Shown here piece by piece: positions 9,473 to 19,102 of a stretch of DNA of 64,000 nucleotides; the stretch's first letter is position 1; every line of letters starts with the position of its first letter. Made by a program: the position numbers and the translations under genes. Location: positions 112,290-176,289 of the forward strand of contig NZ_JNXG01000016.1 in NCBI RefSeq assembly GCF_000717025.1, written 5' to 3'. This DNA comes from Streptomyces atroolivaceus. GTDB taxonomy: Bacteria; Actinomycetota; Actinomycetes; Streptomycetales; Streptomycetaceae. The notes under the pieces are model-generated. The model saw only the letters and a program-made list of their open reading frames with translations, was not told the DNA's origin and made no database searches.

Positions 9473-11173
9473 ATGGCCCAGGTCCAGCGCATGTCCCGAT
9501 TGATGATCAAGACACTGCGCGACGACCCGGCGGACGCCGAGACGCTCAACCACAAGCTCCTCGTCCGCGCCGGTTACGTTCGCCGTACCGCGGCCGGCAT
9601 CTGGTCCTGGCTGCCGCTCGGCAAGAAGGTCCTGGAGAACGTCACCCGGGTCGTCCGCGAGGAGATGGACGCCATCGGCGGCCAGGAGGTCCTCCTCCCG
9701 GCGCTGCTGCCCAAGGAGGCGTACGAGGCGAGCGGCCGGTACGACGAGTACGGCGACCTGCTGTTCAGGCTCAAGGACCGCAAGGGCGCCGACTACCTCC
9801 TCGGCCCCACCCACGAGGAGATCTTCACCCAGGTCGTCAAGGACATGTGCTCGTCCTACAAGGACCTGCCCGTGATCCTCTACCAGATCCAGACCAAGTA
9901 CCGCGACGAGGCCCGCCCCCGCGCCGGTGTGCTGCGCGGACGCGAGTTCCAGATGAAGGACTCGTACTCCTTCGACACCACCGACGAGGGCCTGGTCGAG
10001 GCGTACCAGCTGCACCGCGCCGCGTACATCCGGATCTTCGAGCGCCTCGGCCTCGACCACCGCGTCGTGTCCGCCGTCTCCGGCGCCATGGGCGGCTCCG
10101 CCTCCGAGGAGTTCCTCGCCCCCGCGCCCGCCGGCGAGGACACCTTCGTCGACTGCCCGAACTGCGACTACGCCGCCAACACCGAGGCCGTGACCTTCAA
10201 GGCCACTCCGGCCGAATCCTCTGCGACCGGCCCCGTCGAGGAGCTGGACACCCCCGACACCCCGACCATCGAGACCCTCGCCGCCCACCTCGGCGTACCG
10301 GCCTCCGCCACCCTGAAGAACCTCCTGGTCAAGGTCGACGGCGAGATCGTGGCCGTCGGCGTGCCCGGCGACCGCGAGGTCGACCTCGGCAAGCTCGGTG
10401 AGCACCTCTCTCCCGCCGTCGTCGAGCTCGTCACCGCCGAGGACTTCGTCGGCCGCCCCGACCTGGTGCGCGGCTACGTCGGCCCGCAGGGTCTGGAGAA
10501 GGTCCGCTACATCGCCGACCCCCGCGTCGCGGCGGGAACCGCATGGATCACGGGGGCCAACAAGGAGGGCAAGCACGCGAAGAACGTCGTCGCGGGCCGC
10601 GACTTCGACGTCGACGAGTACCTCGACGTCGTCGTCGTCGAGGCGGGCGACCCCTGCCCCAACTGCGGCACCGGCCTCCAGGTGGACCGTGCCATCGAGA
10701 TCGGCCACATCTTCCAGCTCGGCCGCAAGTACGCCGACATCTTCTCCCTCGACGTCCTCGGCCAGCAGGGCAAGCCGGTCCGCGTCACGATGGGCTCCTA
10801 CGGCATCGGCGTCTCCCGCGCGGTGGCAGCCCTCGCCGAGCAGACCGCCGACGACAAGGGCCTGTGCTGGCCCCGCGAGATCGCCCCGGCCGACGTGCAC
10901 GTCGTCGCCGCCGGGAAGGCCCTCCAGACCGAGCTGGCCCTCGACGTCTCCGAGAAGCTCAACGCCGCCGGTCTGCGCGTCCTGGTGGACGACCGCGCGG
11001 GCGTCTCGCCCGGTGTGAAGTTCACCGACTCCGAGCTGATCGGCGTCCCGCAGATCCTCGTCGCCGGCCGCCGCTCGGCCGAGGGTGTCCTGGAGCTGAA
11101 GGACCGTCGCACGGGCGAGCGCGAGGAGCTCACCGTCGACGAGGCGATCGCCCGTCTGACCGACCGGGGCTGA
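9473..11173 (+). CDS. proS: Prolyl-tRNA synthetase, bacterial type with editing domain
   Basis: Charges tRNA-Pro with proline (class II aaRS). 566 aa from ATG 9473, preceded by GAGCAGGAG. Motif 2 is visible around [20 protein letters not shown] and motif 3 around [10 protein letters not shown]. Between them, about residues 230-380, sits a YbaK-like editing insert ([19 protein letters not shown]), which in this type hydrolyses Ala-tRNA-Pro. The C-terminal anticodon-binding domain ([10 protein letters not shown] ... [15 protein letters not shown]) is complete. A bidirectional hairpin separates it from the convergent kinase-like gene. Confidence 0.97.
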   Translation: MAQVQRMSRLMIKTLRDDPADAETLNHKLLVRAGYVRRTAAGIWSWLPLGKKVLENVTRVVREEMDAIGGQEVLLPALLPKEAYEASGRYDEYGDLLFRLKDRKGADYLLGPTHEEIFTQVVKDMCSSYKDLPVILYQIQTKYRDEARPRAGVLRGREFQMKDSYSFDTTDEGLVEAYQLHRAAYIRIFERLGLDHRVVSAVSGAMGGSASEEFLAPAPAGEDTFVDCPNCDYAANTEAVTFKATPAESSATGPVEELDTPDTPTIETLAAHLGVPASATLKNLLVKVDGEIVAVGVPGDREVDLGKLGEHLSPAVVELVTAEDFVGRPDLVRGYVGPQGLEKVRYIADPRVAAGTAWITGANKEGKHAKNVVAGRDFDVDEYLDVVVVEAGDPCPNCGTGLQVDRAIEIGHIFQLGRKYADIFSLDVLGQQGKPVRVTMGSYGIGVSRAVAALAEQTADDKGLCWPREIAPADVHVVAAGKALQTELALDVSEKLNAAGLRVLVDDRAGVSPGVKFTDSELIGVPQILVAGRRSAEGVLELKDRRTGEREELTVDEAIARLTDRG

Positions 11174-11186
11174 CCGCACCGCGCAC

Positions 11187-11219
11187 GAGAGGGCCCCACG
11201 CACCGCGTGGGGCCCTCTC
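11187..11219. terminator. Bidirectional terminator between proS and the convergent kinase-like gene
   Basis: Perfect 14-bp arms GAGAGGGCCCCACG (11187-11200) and CGTGGGGCCCTCTC (11206-11219) with a 5-nt loop. It sits in the 56-bp gap between convergent stops, so it can serve both transcripts. Confidence 0.8.
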
Positions 11220-11229
11220 CGTGCGGTAC

Positions 11230-12144
11230 CTACAGCCAGCCCGCGAACTCCAGCGACAGCTCGCCGTCCTGCGTGCGGCCCGCCGTCAGCGCACGCGTGC
11301 CGGACTCGACGGCCCGGAACAGCGTCCAGCCGCGCAGCCGCGCCTGGTCCACCTCCAGCGACTCGGCGAGCTTCTTGACCCGGCGACGGGCCGTCGCGGC
11401 ACCGCCGGGCGAGGCGATCAGGTCCTCCACCCGGTCCCGCACCAGCCGCGCCAGGTCGTACGCCCGCTCGCCCGTCAATGGCTCCGGACCGACCGCCAGC
11501 CACGGGGCACGCTCCCCGGACAGGACCTTGCTCTGCCGGAAGTTGCCGTGCAGCAGGAAGAGTTCGGGGGACTCCCGGACCAGCTCCTCGCGGGCGGCGA
11601 GGGCCGCCGAGACGAGCGGTTCGAGCTCGGGGTCCCGGGCGGCGGCCAGCCGCATGGGCTCGACCTGCCGGGCGGTGCGCTCCGCGACGGTCTCGAAGGG
11701 GTGGCCCGCCGGCGGGTCGACCCACAGCCGCCGCACGGTCCCGGCAGCCTCCAGCAGGGCCTTCGCCTCGGGAAGGGAACGCAGGGACACCTCATGGTGC
11801 AGCCGTTCCAGCAACAGGGCCTCCTCGGGCACCGCGGCGTCTGGAGCAGCCAGGAGCTCTACGGCACCCCAGCCGTTCCAGTGCGCGAGCGCGGCCCGCT
11901 CGAGAGCGGGGGAGGCCCCGGGAGGCGCGATCTTCAGCACACCGGGCGTCCCGTCCGTCCGGTGCACCAGGAGGACGATGCTGCTGCGCCCGCCGGGGGC
12001 ACACACCCGGTCGAGGGAGACCGAGTGCGCGGACAGCGCGCCGTCGGTGAGCTCGGGCAGCTGCCCGAGCCACTCGGCGGCGGCCGTGTCGCCGTACGTC
12101 TCGCCGAGCGCTCGCACCAGACGCTGCGGCGGTTCGAAACCCAT
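11230..12144 (-). CDS. APH/streptomycin-6-kinase-like protein with degenerate active site
   Basis: 304 aa, start ATG at 12144 (reverse). Fold resembles the aminoglycoside phosphotransferase / hydroxyurea phosphotransferase group: VLKIAPPG with Lys71, LLLERLHHEVSL as hinge, and LLHGNFRQSKVL where active members have HGDxxxxN. Here the catalytic Asp is Asn201 and the metal-binding Asn is Lys206. The later metal Asp (IDPKP-type) is Gly219 in AVGPEP. With all three changed, phosphotransfer is doubtful, and a regulatory or binding role is more likely. No antibiotic-cluster genes are nearby, so I do not call it a resistance gene. It lies 36 bp downstream of the DUF4439 gene. Confidence 0.8.
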   Translation of the reverse strand: MGFEPPQRLVRALGETYGDTAAAEWLGQLPELTDGALSAHSVSLDRVCAPGGRSSIVLLVHRTDGTPGVLKIAPPGASPALERAALAHWNGWGAVELLAAPDAAVPEEALLLERLHHEVSLRSLPEAKALLEAAGTVRRLWVDPPAGHPFETVAERTARQVEPMRLAAARDPELEPLVSAALAAREELVRESPELFLLHGNFRQSKVLSGERAPWLAVGPEPLTGERAYDLARLVRDRVEDLIASPGGAATARRRVKKLAESLEVDQARLRGWTLFRAVESGTRALTAGRTQDGELSLEFAGWL

Positions 12145-12180
12145 ACGTGCCTTGTTCCCTTTCGGAGCGTGCTCAGTTGC

Positions 12181-12675
12181 TCAGTGCGTGGCACCCGTGG
12201 CGCCCGCCTCCGCCGTGTCGTCCGGCGGGGCGGCCTTCTCGACGAGCCCAGGAAAGGCTACGCCGGTGCCGCGCCAGCGCACCGCACGTACGGCGGCCTC
12301 GCGCAGCGCGCCCGCGGCGTCCTTGCGCAGCGGCCCCACGGATGCCCGTACGAGATCGGCGTAGACGCCGGCCATCCGGTCCTCCAGCACGGCGGCGAGC
12401 CGCGTCGCGGTCGCCGGATCCCGCACCGCGAAGGGCAGAGAGTACGCCGCGTGCGCGGCCACCGGCGTACCGCCCAGGTCGCGCACGGTCCGCGCGAGCG
12501 CGTCGCGCCGGGCCCGGTGCGCGTCGAAGGCGGCCGTCGCGTCGCTGCGGCGGCCGCCCTCCAGCCGGCCGCCCAGGGCTCCGTATCCGTACACCGCGGC
12601 GTGTTCGGCGGCGAGCGCCGCCTGTGCCGCCCGCAGCGTCTCCTCCGTGCCGTCGCTTCCGGCCTCCTGTGTCAT
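12181..12675 (-). CDS. DUF4439 (ferritin-like fold) protein
   Basis: 164 aa, start ATG 12675 (reverse), overlapping the stop of the lipoprotein gene (ATGA). It is helical with the pattern EHAAVYGYGALGGRL and AFDAHRARRDAL, recalling the DUF4439 ferritin-like four-helix family that neighbours rimP in actinobacteria. The E/H residues could bind metal, but I cannot confirm a diiron site. No signal peptide is present, whereas its coupled partner is an exported lipoprotein of similar helical design. Confidence 0.8.
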   Translation of the reverse strand: MTQEAGSDGTEETLRAAQAALAAEHAAVYGYGALGGRLEGGRRSDATAAFDAHRARRDALARTVRDLGGTPVAAHAAYSLPFAVRDPATATRLAAVLEDRMAGVYADLVRASVGPLRKDAAGALREAAVRAVRWRGTGVAFPGLVEKAAPPDDTAEAGATGATH

Positions 12676-13187
12676 GCCGGGGTCTCCTTGGCCAACTCCG
12701 TCAGCAGATACGCGTGGGCCGCGCCGGCCGCGGCGATGGAGGCCAGCAGCCTGGCCAGTTCCGGTTCCGCGGTCAGCACGGCTGCCGCGCGGCGGTCCGC
12801 CACCCGGCGCTCCTCGGCCGCCAGTTCCCTCAGGGCGCCCCGCGCGTCGGCGGCGCCGGCCGGCGGTGCGGGAGAGCCGGTCGCGGCCTTCGCCGGGCGG
12901 CCCAGTGCGGCCAGGTGTTCCCGCACCGCGGCCCCCATCGGGGCCAGCCCGGCGTCGGTCACCGGGTGCGCGGCCGCGACCTGTTCGTAGCGGGAGAGCA
13001 GTGAGGTGCTGTCACGGGCGGCCGCCGCCCGCTGTGCCCCTGCCCGGAGCGAGGCGGCCCGGGCGTCCGCGCCCCCGGGGGCCGTTCGCGTATCGGGCCC
13101 GCCCCCGCAGCCCGTCAGTACCGCACCCAGGGCGAATGCTCCCGAAGCGGTGAGCGCACTCCTGCGCGTCGTCCCCGTGCGGCGCAC
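12672..13187 (-). CDS. Lipoprotein with twin-arginine-like signal
   Basis: 171 aa, start ATG 13187 (reverse). The signal region has TRRSAL followed by a hydrophobic stretch and lipobox LTGC (about residues 24-27), so a Tat-exported lipoprotein is likely. The mature part is Ala-rich and helical, with ELAAEERRVADRRAAAV and a terminal LLTELAKE, resembling the ferritin-like helices of the adjacent DUF4439 gene. The two genes overlap by 4 bp. It is divergent from rimP, with 171 bp between the starts holding both promoters. Confidence 0.82.
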   Translation of the reverse strand: MRRTGTTRRSALTASGAFALGAVLTGCGGGPDTRTAPGGADARAASLRAGAQRAAAARDSTSLLSRYEQVAAAHPVTDAGLAPMGAAVREHLAALGRPAKAATGSPAPPAGAADARGALRELAAEERRVADRRAAAVLTAEPELARLLASIAAAGAAHAYLLTELAKETPA

Positions 13188-13358
13188 TTGTCTCCTTCAG
13201 CCTGGTTTCTGACAGTTTTTGACCTGAAGTGATCACCGAAGGGGAGCGTACCCGCGCGCGGGCGGGAGGCGGACGGCAACACCCCCGCGGACCGGATACC
13301 CTTTGACCTGACACGCGACGATCCCCACAACAGCACACGCGGCCGAGGAGTCACCCGG
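13188..13358. promoter_or_regulatory. Divergent intergenic region between the lipoprotein gene and rimP
   Basis: 171 bp without a gene, between divergent starts. It must contain the promoter of the rimP-nusA-infB cluster and that of the lipoprotein pair. An AT-richer stretch around 13206-13232 (CTGACAGTTTTTGACCTGAAG) is the best candidate core, but I cannot assign clean -35/-10 boxes. Confidence 0.4.
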
Positions 13359-13856
13359 ATGAGCACCACCCAGAGCGACAGGCTGCGCGAACTGCTGGAG
13401 CCGCTCGTCGGCGCCAAGGAGCTGGACCTCGAGGAGATCGAGGTGTCCACGGCGGGCCGCCGCCGGGTGCTGAGGGTCATCGTGGATTCCGAGGACGGCG
13501 TGGAGCTCGACACCTGCGCGGAACTGAGCCGCAGCATCTCCGAGACGCTGGACGAGACCGACGCCATGGGTGAGGGCGAGTACGTCCTCGAAGTGAGCTC
13601 TCCGGGCGCCGACCGCCCGTTGACCGAGCACCGCCACTACGTGCGCGCCACCGGCCGGCTGGCCAGGCTCACCCTGAGCGAGGGCGGCGAGCTGGTGGCC
13701 CGCGTCCTCGCGGTGGACGACGAGGGACTCGATCTGGAAGTGCCCGGCGTCAAGGGCCGCAAGCCCACGTCGCGCCGTGTCGCCTTCGGCGAGATCGCCA
13801 AGGCGCGCGTGGAGATCGAATTCAACCGCAAGGACAAGAAGGAAGAGGAGGCGTAG
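13359..13856 (+). CDS. rimP: Ribosome maturation factor RimP
   Basis: 165 aa from ATG 13359. It assists 30S subunit maturation. The sequence shows the N-terminal domain ([34 protein letters not shown]) and the central [14 protein letters not shown] signature, followed by the SH3-like C-terminal domain. The C-terminus is a Lys/Glu-rich tail. It begins the conserved rimP-nusA-ylxR-infB cluster; nusA starts 2 bp after the stop. Confidence 0.96.
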   Translation: MSTTQSDRLRELLEPLVGAKELDLEEIEVSTAGRRRVLRVIVDSEDGVELDTCAELSRSISETLDETDAMGEGEYVLEVSSPGADRPLTEHRHYVRATGRLARLTLSEGGELVARVLAVDDEGLDLEVPGVKGRKPTSRRVAFGEIAKARVEIEFNRKDKKEEEA

Positions 13857-13858
13857 CC

Positions 13859-14899
13859 GTGGACATCGATGTGAAGCTTCTGAAGGGCTTGGCGCAGGAC
13901 AAGGAGATCCCCTTCGACGTGCTCGTCGGGGCGATCGAGTCGGCCCTCCTCATCGCGTACCACCGCACCGAGGGCAGCCACCGCCGTGCGCGCGTCGAGC
14001 TGGACGCCGGCGGCCATGTCACGGTGTGGGCGAAGGACGACCCGGCCGAGCTCGAGGAGGGCCAGGAGCCCAAGGAGTTCGACGACACGCCGTCCGGATT
14101 CGGCCGTATCGCCGCGACCACCGCCAAGCAGGTCATCCTGCAGCGGCTGCGCGACGCCGAGGACGACAGGACGTTCGGCGAGTACGCGGGTCACGAGGGT
14201 GACGTCGTCACGGGCCTGGTGCAGCAGGGCAAGGACCCGAAGAACGTCCTGGTCGACATCGGGAAGCTGGAAGCGATCCTGCCGGTGCAGGAGCAGGTGC
14301 CGGGCGAGGAGTACACCCACGGCCTGCGGCTGCGCACGTACGTCGTACGGGTGGCCAAGGGCGTGCGCGGTCCGTCCGTGACGCTCTCGCGCACCCACCC
14401 GAACCTCGTGAAGAAGCTCTTCGCGCTGGAGGTTCCGGAGATCGCGGACGGGTCGGTCGTCATCGAGGCCATCGCCCGCGAGGCGGGTCACCGCACCAAG
14501 ATCGCCGTCCGCTCCACGCGGGCCGGTCTCAACCCGAAGGGCGCCTGCATCGGCCCGATGGGCAGTCGTGTGCGCAACGTCATGGCCGAGCTGCACGGCG
14601 AGAAGATCGACATCGTCGACTGGTCCGACGACCCTGCGGAGATGGTCGCCAACGCGCTGTCACCCGCACGGGTGAGCAAGGTGGAGGTCGTGGACCTCGG
14701 GACGCGCTCCGCACGGGTGACCGTGCCCGACTACCAGCTGTCGCTGGCGATCGGCAAGGAGGGGCAGAACGCCCGCCTGGCCGCCCGGCTCACGGGCTGG
14801 CGCATCGACATCCGCCCGGACACCGAGACCGAGGCCGAGCGGGACGTGGCCGACCGTGAGCGCGCCGAGCGCGCCCGGGAGCGTTCCGAGCGCGGCTGA
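13859..14899 (+). CDS. nusA: Transcription termination/antitermination factor NusA
   Basis: 346 aa from GTG 13859, only 2 bp after rimP. It binds RNA polymerase and RNA, modulating pausing, termination and rRNA antitermination. Domain order: N-terminal RNAP-binding domain ([20 protein letters not shown]), S1 domain around residues 110-185, then tandem KH domains with [14 protein letters not shown] and [15 protein letters not shown]. It lacks the acidic C-terminal repeats of the E. coli protein, as is normal for actinobacteria. A 148-bp gap leads to ylxR. Confidence 0.96.
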   Translation: MDIDVKLLKGLAQDKEIPFDVLVGAIESALLIAYHRTEGSHRRARVELDAGGHVTVWAKDDPAELEEGQEPKEFDDTPSGFGRIAATTAKQVILQRLRDAEDDRTFGEYAGHEGDVVTGLVQQGKDPKNVLVDIGKLEAILPVQEQVPGEEYTHGLRLRTYVVRVAKGVRGPSVTLSRTHPNLVKKLFALEVPEIADGSVVIEAIAREAGHRTKIAVRSTRAGLNPKGACIGPMGSRVRNVMAELHGEKIDIVDWSDDPAEMVANALSPARVSKVEVVDLGTRSARVTVPDYQLSLAIGKEGQNARLAARLTGWRIDIRPDTETEAERDVADRERAERARERSERG

Positions 14900-15047
14900 C
14901 CACCTGGCCGCGTCCGGGGCCGCTCCGGCGGCCCGGGACCGGGGCCGGAAGGAATAGATCGAGGCGCTTCGGCGCTGAGATCACGACAACATCCGTTCGA
15001 TTTCTGCCCCCAGAGGGTGAGGTCGGTGCGGGGAGGTAGACTTAGCC

Positions 15048-15326
15048 GTGTCTGGCCGGACGCACGCCCGCGCTTGCCCCGAGCGAACCTGTGTGGGATG
15101 CCGGGAGCGAGCGGCCAAGAGCGAGCTGCTGCGCATCGTGGTGGACGAGGGAGACGTTGTCCCTGATCCACGCGGTACGCTGCCCGGCCGGGGTGCGTAT
15201 GTTCACCCCGCCTCTGTCTGTCTGGACCTGGCGGTTCGCCGCCGGGCTTTCCCCCGGGCCTTCAAGGCCAAGGGGCCGTTCGACTCCGCGGCACTGCAGC
15301 GGTTCGTCGAGCGGGTGACACCGTAA
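15048..15326 (+). CDS. ylxR: YlxR (DUF448) family RNA-binding protein
   Basis: 92 aa from GTG 15048 with GGGGAGG upstream. The family signature CVGCRER is near the N-terminus, followed by LLRIVV and the PGRGAYVHP loop, a basic RNA-binding surface in known structures. The gene lies between nusA and infB, as in most bacteria. Its exact function is unsettled; links to nucleoid regulation and RNase P have been proposed for homologues. Confidence 0.92.
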   Translation: MSGRTHARACPERTCVGCRERAAKSELLRIVVDEGDVVPDPRGTLPGRGAYVHPASVCLDLAVRRRAFPRAFKAKGPFDSAALQRFVERVTP

Positions 15327-15391
15327 GAAAGTGAACGGCACGGGTCCCCGTGCGGTCAGGTACCTCGCGAGTTGGAAGTAGGTCGAGATTG

Positions 15392-15436
15392 CGATGAGCA
15401 CTCGATGAGTACGCGATGAGTACGCCCATGAAGTAG
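15392..15436 (+). repeat. 11-bp tandem repeat forming three ATGA-coupled mini-ORFs in the infB leader
   Basis: Three copies of an 11-bp unit, CGATGAGCACT (15392-15402) then CGATGAGTACG twice (15403-15413, 15414-15424). Read as codons they give ATG-AGC-ACT-CGA-TGA (15394-15408), ATG-AGT-ACG-CGA-TGA (15405-15419) and ATG-AGT-ACG-CCC-ATG-AAG-TAG (15416-15436). Each stop overlaps the next start as ATGA. They lie 39 bp upstream of the infB GTG. No strong ribosome-binding site precedes the first, so translation is unproven. Confidence 0.7.
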
Positions 15437-15474
15437 CGACGGTCCGGCGGTAACCCGGACCTAAAAGGAGCGAA

Positions 15475-18400
15475 GTGGCTAAGGTCCGGGTATACGAACT
15501 CGCCAAGGAGTTCGGCGTCGAGAGCAAGGTCGTCATGGCCAAGCTCCAAGAACTCGGTGAATTCGTCCGTTCGGCGTCCTCGACGATCGAGGCGCCGGTT
15601 GTACGCAAATTGACTGACGCACTGCAGGGTCCCGGCGGCAACGCCGGCAAGTCCGCTGCAAAGCCTGGCGCGCCTCGCAAGGCCGCCCCCGCGAAGCCCG
15701 CAGCGCCCTCCCCGGCCGCTGCGGCACGTCCCGCTGCCCCGAAGCCCGGCGCCCCGGCCCCCAAGCCGGCCGCCGCGGAGACCCCGGCGAGCAGCACCCC
15801 CGCGGCGCCCTCCGCGCCGTCGGCGCAGTCGGGTGGACCCCGCCCGGGTCCCAAGCCCGCGCCGAAGCCCGCCCCGGTCACCCCGGTGCCCGCCGCGGAG
15901 TTCTCGGCTCCGGCCCCGGCCCAGCAGCCGGCCGCGCCGCAGCAGCAGCCCCAGGCCCCGCGTCCCGCGGGTGCCACCCCCGGTCCGCGTCCCGCCCGTC
16001 CGGCTCCGGCCGGCGGTCAGCGTGACGGTGGCCGCGACGGTGGTCAGCGTGACGGCGGCCGTGGTGGCGAGCGTGGCGGCGACCGCCCCGCGCGTCCCGC
16101 AGGCCAGGGCGCCCCGCGCCCCGGCGGCGCCCGTCCGGCCGGTCCCCGTCCGGGCAACAACCCCTTCACCTCCGGCGGCTCCACCGGAATGGCGCGCCCC
16201 CAGGCGCCCCGTCCCGGCGGTGCCCCGCGCCCCGGCGGCGGTCAGGAGCGCCCCGGCGCTCCCCGCCCGCAGGGTGGCCCCGGTGGCGCCCCGCGCCCCC
16301 AGGGTCAGGGTGGCGCACGTCCGTCTCCGGGCGGCATGCCCCGTCCGCAGGCTCCCCGTCCGGGCGGTGCCCCCTCGGGTAACCGTCCGAACCCGGGCAT
16401 GATGCCGCAGCGTCCCGCTGCCGGCCCGCGTCCCGGCGGTGGCCCCGGCGGCGGCCGTGGTCCCGGTGCCGGCGGCGGAGGCCGTCCCGGTGGCGGCGGC
16501 GGTCGCCCGGGTGGCGGCGGCTTCGCCGGCCGTCCGGCCGGTCCCGGTGGTGGCGGCGGCGGTTTCGCCGGCCGTCCCGGTGGTCCCGGTGGCGGTGGCG
16601 GCGCGGGCCGTCCCGGTGGTGGCGGCGGCTTCGGCGGTCGTCCCGGCTTCGGTGGACGTCCCGGCGGCCCGGGTGCCCGTGGTGGCACACAGGGTGCGTT
16701 CGGCCGTCCCGGTGGTCCCGCGCGTCGTGGCCGCAAGTCGAAGCGTCAGAGGCGCCAGGAGTACGAGGCCATGCAGGCCCCGTCGGTGGGCGGCGTCATG
16801 CTGCCTCGCGGCAACGGGCAGGCTGTCCGGCTGTCGCGCGGTGCCTCCCTCACGGACTTCGCGGAGAAGATCAACGCGAACCCGGCGTCGCTCGTCGGCG
16901 TGATGATGAACCTCGGCGAGATGGTCACTGCCACGCAGTCCGTCTCCGACGAGACGCTGAAGATGCTCGCGGACGAGATGAACTTCGTCCTCGAGATCGT
17001 CAGCCCCGAGGAGGAGGACCGCGAGCTGCTCGAGTCCTTCGACATCGAGTTCGGCGAGGACGAGGGCGGCGAAGAGGCCCTGGTCTCCCGTCCGCCGGTC
17101 GTGACCGTCATGGGTCACGTCGACCACGGTAAGACCCGACTGCTGGACGCGATCCGCAAGACGAACGTCATCGCGGGCGAGGCCGGCGGCATCACGCAGC
17201 ACATCGGTGCGTACCAGGTCTCCTCCGAGGTCAACGGCGAGGACCGTCGGATCACCTTCATCGACACCCCGGGTCACGAGGCGTTCACCGCCATGCGTGC
17301 ACGTGGTGCGAAGTCCACCGACATCGCGATCCTCGTGGTGGCGGCGAACGACGGTGTGATGCCCCAGACGATCGAGGCGTTGAACCACGCCAAGGCGGCC
17401 GAGGTGCCGATCGTGGTCGCGGTCAACAAGATCGACGTCGAGGGTGCCGACCCGACCAAGGTGCGCGGTCAGCTCACCGAGTTCGGTCTGGTGGCCGAGG
17501 AGTACGGCGGCGACACGATGTTCGTCGACATCTCCGCCAAGCAGGGCCTCAACATCGAGGCACTGCTGGAGGCCGTCGTCCTCACCGCCGACGCCTCGCT
17601 CGACCTGCGGGCCAACCCGGAGCAGGACGCGCAGGGTATTGCGATCGAGTCCCACCTCGACCGCGGCCGCGGTGCGGTCTCGACCGTCCTCGTCCAGCGA
17701 GGCACGCTGCGCATCGGTGACACGATGGTCGTCGGCGACGCGTACGGCCGGGTCCGGGCGATGCTCGACGACAACGGCAACAACGTGCAGGAAGCGGGTC
17801 CCTCGACCCCCGTCCTGGTCCTGGGTCTCACCAACGTCCCGGGTGCCGGCGACAACTTCCTGGTGGTGGACGAGGACCGTACGGCCCGTCAGATCGCCGA
17901 GAAGCGTGCCGCTCGTGAGCGCAACGCCAACTTCGCCCGCAAGGGTGTCCGGTTCTCCCTGGAGAACCTGGACGAGGCGCTCAAGGCCGGTCTGGTCCAG
18001 GAGCTCAACCTCATCATCAAGGGCGACGCGTCCGGTTCGGTGGAGGCTCTCGAGTCCTCGCTGCTCCAGCTCGACGTCGGTGAAGAGGTCGACATCCGGG
18101 TCCTGCACCGCGGTGTGGGTGCGGTCACCGAGTCGGACATCAACCTGGCGACAGGCTCCGACGCCATCGTGATCGGCTTCAACGTGCGCGCCGCAGGGCG
18201 TGCCGAGCAGATGGCCGAGCGCGAGGGCGTGGACGTCCGGTACTACTCGGTCATCTACCAGGCGATCGAAGAGATCGAAGCGGCCCTCAAGGGCATGCTC
18301 AAGCCGGAGTACGAAGAGGTCGAGCTCGGCACGGCGGAGATCCGCGAGATCTTCCGCTCGTCCAAGCTGGGCAACATCGCCGGTGTGCTGGTCCGCTCCG

Positions 18401-18612
18401 GCGAGGTCAAGCGCAACACCAAGGCGCGCCTGCTGCGCGATGGCAAGGTCATCGCGGAGAACCTCAACATCTCCGGTCTGCGTCGCTTCAAGGACGACGT
18501 CACCGAGATCCGCGAAGGCTTCGAGGGTGGTATCAACCTCGGAAACTTCAACGACATCAAGATCGACGACGTCATCGCGACGTACGAGATGCGCGAGAAG
18601 CCGCGAGGCTGA
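15475..18612 (+). CDS. infB: Translation initiation factor IF-2
   Basis: 1045 aa from GTG 15475 with AAAAGGAG 8 bp upstream. This GTPase delivers fMet-tRNA to the 30S subunit and promotes subunit joining. An IF2_N domain starts at once ([14 protein letters not shown]). Then comes a low-complexity Pro/Ala/Gly/Arg region to about residue 420, ending in near-pure Gly-Pro-Gly-Arg repeats. The G domain carries GHVDHGKT (547-554), DTPGHEAF and NKID. Domains II-IV follow to the C-terminal fMet-binding part ([11 protein letters not shown]). The low-complexity linker is long even for this family but typical of Streptomyces. Confidence 0.98.
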   Translation: MAKVRVYELAKEFGVESKVVMAKLQELGEFVRSASSTIEAPVVRKLTDALQGPGGNAGKSAAKPGAPRKAAPAKPAAPSPAAAARPAAPKPGAPAPKPAAAETPASSTPAAPSAPSAQSGGPRPGPKPAPKPAPVTPVPAAEFSAPAPAQQPAAPQQQPQAPRPAGATPGPRPARPAPAGGQRDGGRDGGQRDGGRGGERGGDRPARPAGQGAPRPGGARPAGPRPGNNPFTSGGSTGMARPQAPRPGGAPRPGGGQERPGAPRPQGGPGGAPRPQGQGGARPSPGGMPRPQAPRPGGAPSGNRPNPGMMPQRPAAGPRPGGGPGGGRGPGAGGGGRPGGGGGRPGGGGFAGRPAGPGGGGGGFAGRPGGPGGGGGAGRPGGGGGFGGRPGFGGRPGGPGARGGTQGAFGRPGGPARRGRKSKRQRRQEYEAMQAPSVGGVMLPRGNGQAVRLSRGASLTDFAEKINANPASLVGVMMNLGEMVTATQSVSDETLKMLADEMNFVLEIVSPEEEDRELLESFDIEFGEDEGGEEALVSRPPVVTVMGHVDHGKTRLLDAIRKTNVIAGEAGGITQHIGAYQVSSEVNGEDRRITFIDTPGHEAFTAMRARGAKSTDIAILVVAANDGVMPQTIEALNHAKAAEVPIVVAVNKIDVEGADPTKVRGQLTEFGLVAEEYGGDTMFVDISAKQGLNIEALLEAVVLTADASLDLRANPEQDAQGIAIESHLDRGRGAVSTVLVQRGTLRIGDTMVVGDAYGRVRAMLDDNGNNVQEAGPSTPVLVLGLTNVPGAGDNFLVVDEDRTARQIAEKRAARERNANFARKGVRFSLENLDEALKAGLVQELNLIIKGDASGSVEALESSLLQLDVGEEVDIRVLHRGVGAVTESDINLATGSDAIVIGFNVRAAGRAEQMAEREGVDVRYYSVIYQAIEEIEAALKGMLKPEYEEVELGTAEIREIFRSSKLGNIAGVLVRSGEVKRNTKARLLRDGKVIAENLNISGLRRFKDDVTEIREGFEGGINLGNFNDIKIDDVIATYEMREKPRG

Positions 18613-18624
18613 TCAACGGGGATT

Positions 18625-18644
18625 CCCGGGGGGAGACCCCCGGG
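18625..18644 (+). terminator. Short GC hairpin after infB
   Basis: CCCGGGGG (18625-18632) and CCCCCGGG (18637-18644) form an 8-bp stem with a GAGA tetraloop, 12 bp after the infB stop. Confidence 0.55.
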
Positions 18645-18659
18645 CTCCCTTCCACGGTC

Positions 18660-18698
18660 GGGGCCGGTCGACGGGTCGTATTTCCGTCGATCGGCCCC
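18660..18698 (+). terminator. Longer imperfect hairpin between infB and the DUF503 gene
   Basis: Arms GGGGCCGGTCGACGG (18660-18674) and CCGTCGATCGGCCCC (18684-18698) pair over 15 bp with one G-U wobble; the loop is 9 nt. With the hairpin at 18625 it makes a double stem between infB and the DUF503 gene, so downstream genes may be partly insulated. Confidence 0.6.
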
Positions 18699-18779
18699 GG
18701 CCGTTCCGGTACGGTTCTGGGTGTCCCTGCCAAGCGATGGCGGGGCATGACCCCGAACCGGCGGGACATCCGGACACAC

Positions 18780-19076
18780 ATGTATGTGGGGACTCTGTCC
18801 TTCGATCTGCTCCTCGGCGACGTACGGTCGCTGAAGGAGAAGCGCTCCGTCGTCCGCCCGATCGTCGCCGAGCTCCACCGCAAGTTCGCGGTGAGTGTCG
18901 CGGAGACGGGCGACCAGGAGCTGTACCGCAGGGCCGAGATCGGTCTTGCCGTGGTCTCCGGGGACACCGGACACCTCACAGACGTACTCGACCGGTGCGA
19001 ACGCATGATCGCGGGCCGGCCGGAAGTGGAGCTGCTGTCCGTACGACGACGGCTGCACAGCGACGAAGACGATTGA
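18780..19076 (+). CDS. DUF503 family protein (YlxP-like)
   Basis: 98 aa from ATG 18780, chosen because MYVGTLSFDLLL is where the family usually begins; ATG 18747 would add 11 residues. DUF503 members are small ferredoxin-like-fold proteins between infB and rbfA in Gram-positive bacteria; their role is unclear but linked by position to ribosome assembly. LKEKRSVVRPIVAELHRKF and DVLDRCERMI match the family pattern. It ends 26 bp before rbfA. Confidence 0.9.
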   Translation: MYVGTLSFDLLLGDVRSLKEKRSVVRPIVAELHRKFAVSVAETGDQELYRRAEIGLAVVSGDTGHLTDVLDRCERMIAGRPEVELLSVRRRLHSDEDD

Positions 19077-19102
19077 GCAAGGCTTAAGAAGGAGACGGAC
19101 CA

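Noticed and set aside
9191..11725. Long reverse open frame opposite proS
   Set aside because: Antisense shadow of proS with repetitive Val/Asp/Gly composition.
11230..12144. Calling the kinase-like gene an aminoglycoside resistance gene
   Set aside because: Catalytic residues are missing and there is no resistance or biosynthetic context.
15640..16735. Dense short repeats that could suggest a CRISPR-like or satellite array
   Set aside because: They are in-frame Pro/Gly/Arg codon repeats in the IF-2 linker, with no spacers of constant length.
15262..18108. Long reverse open frame opposite infB
   Set aside because: Mirror of the infB coding pattern, including Thr/Gly runs from the low-complexity region.
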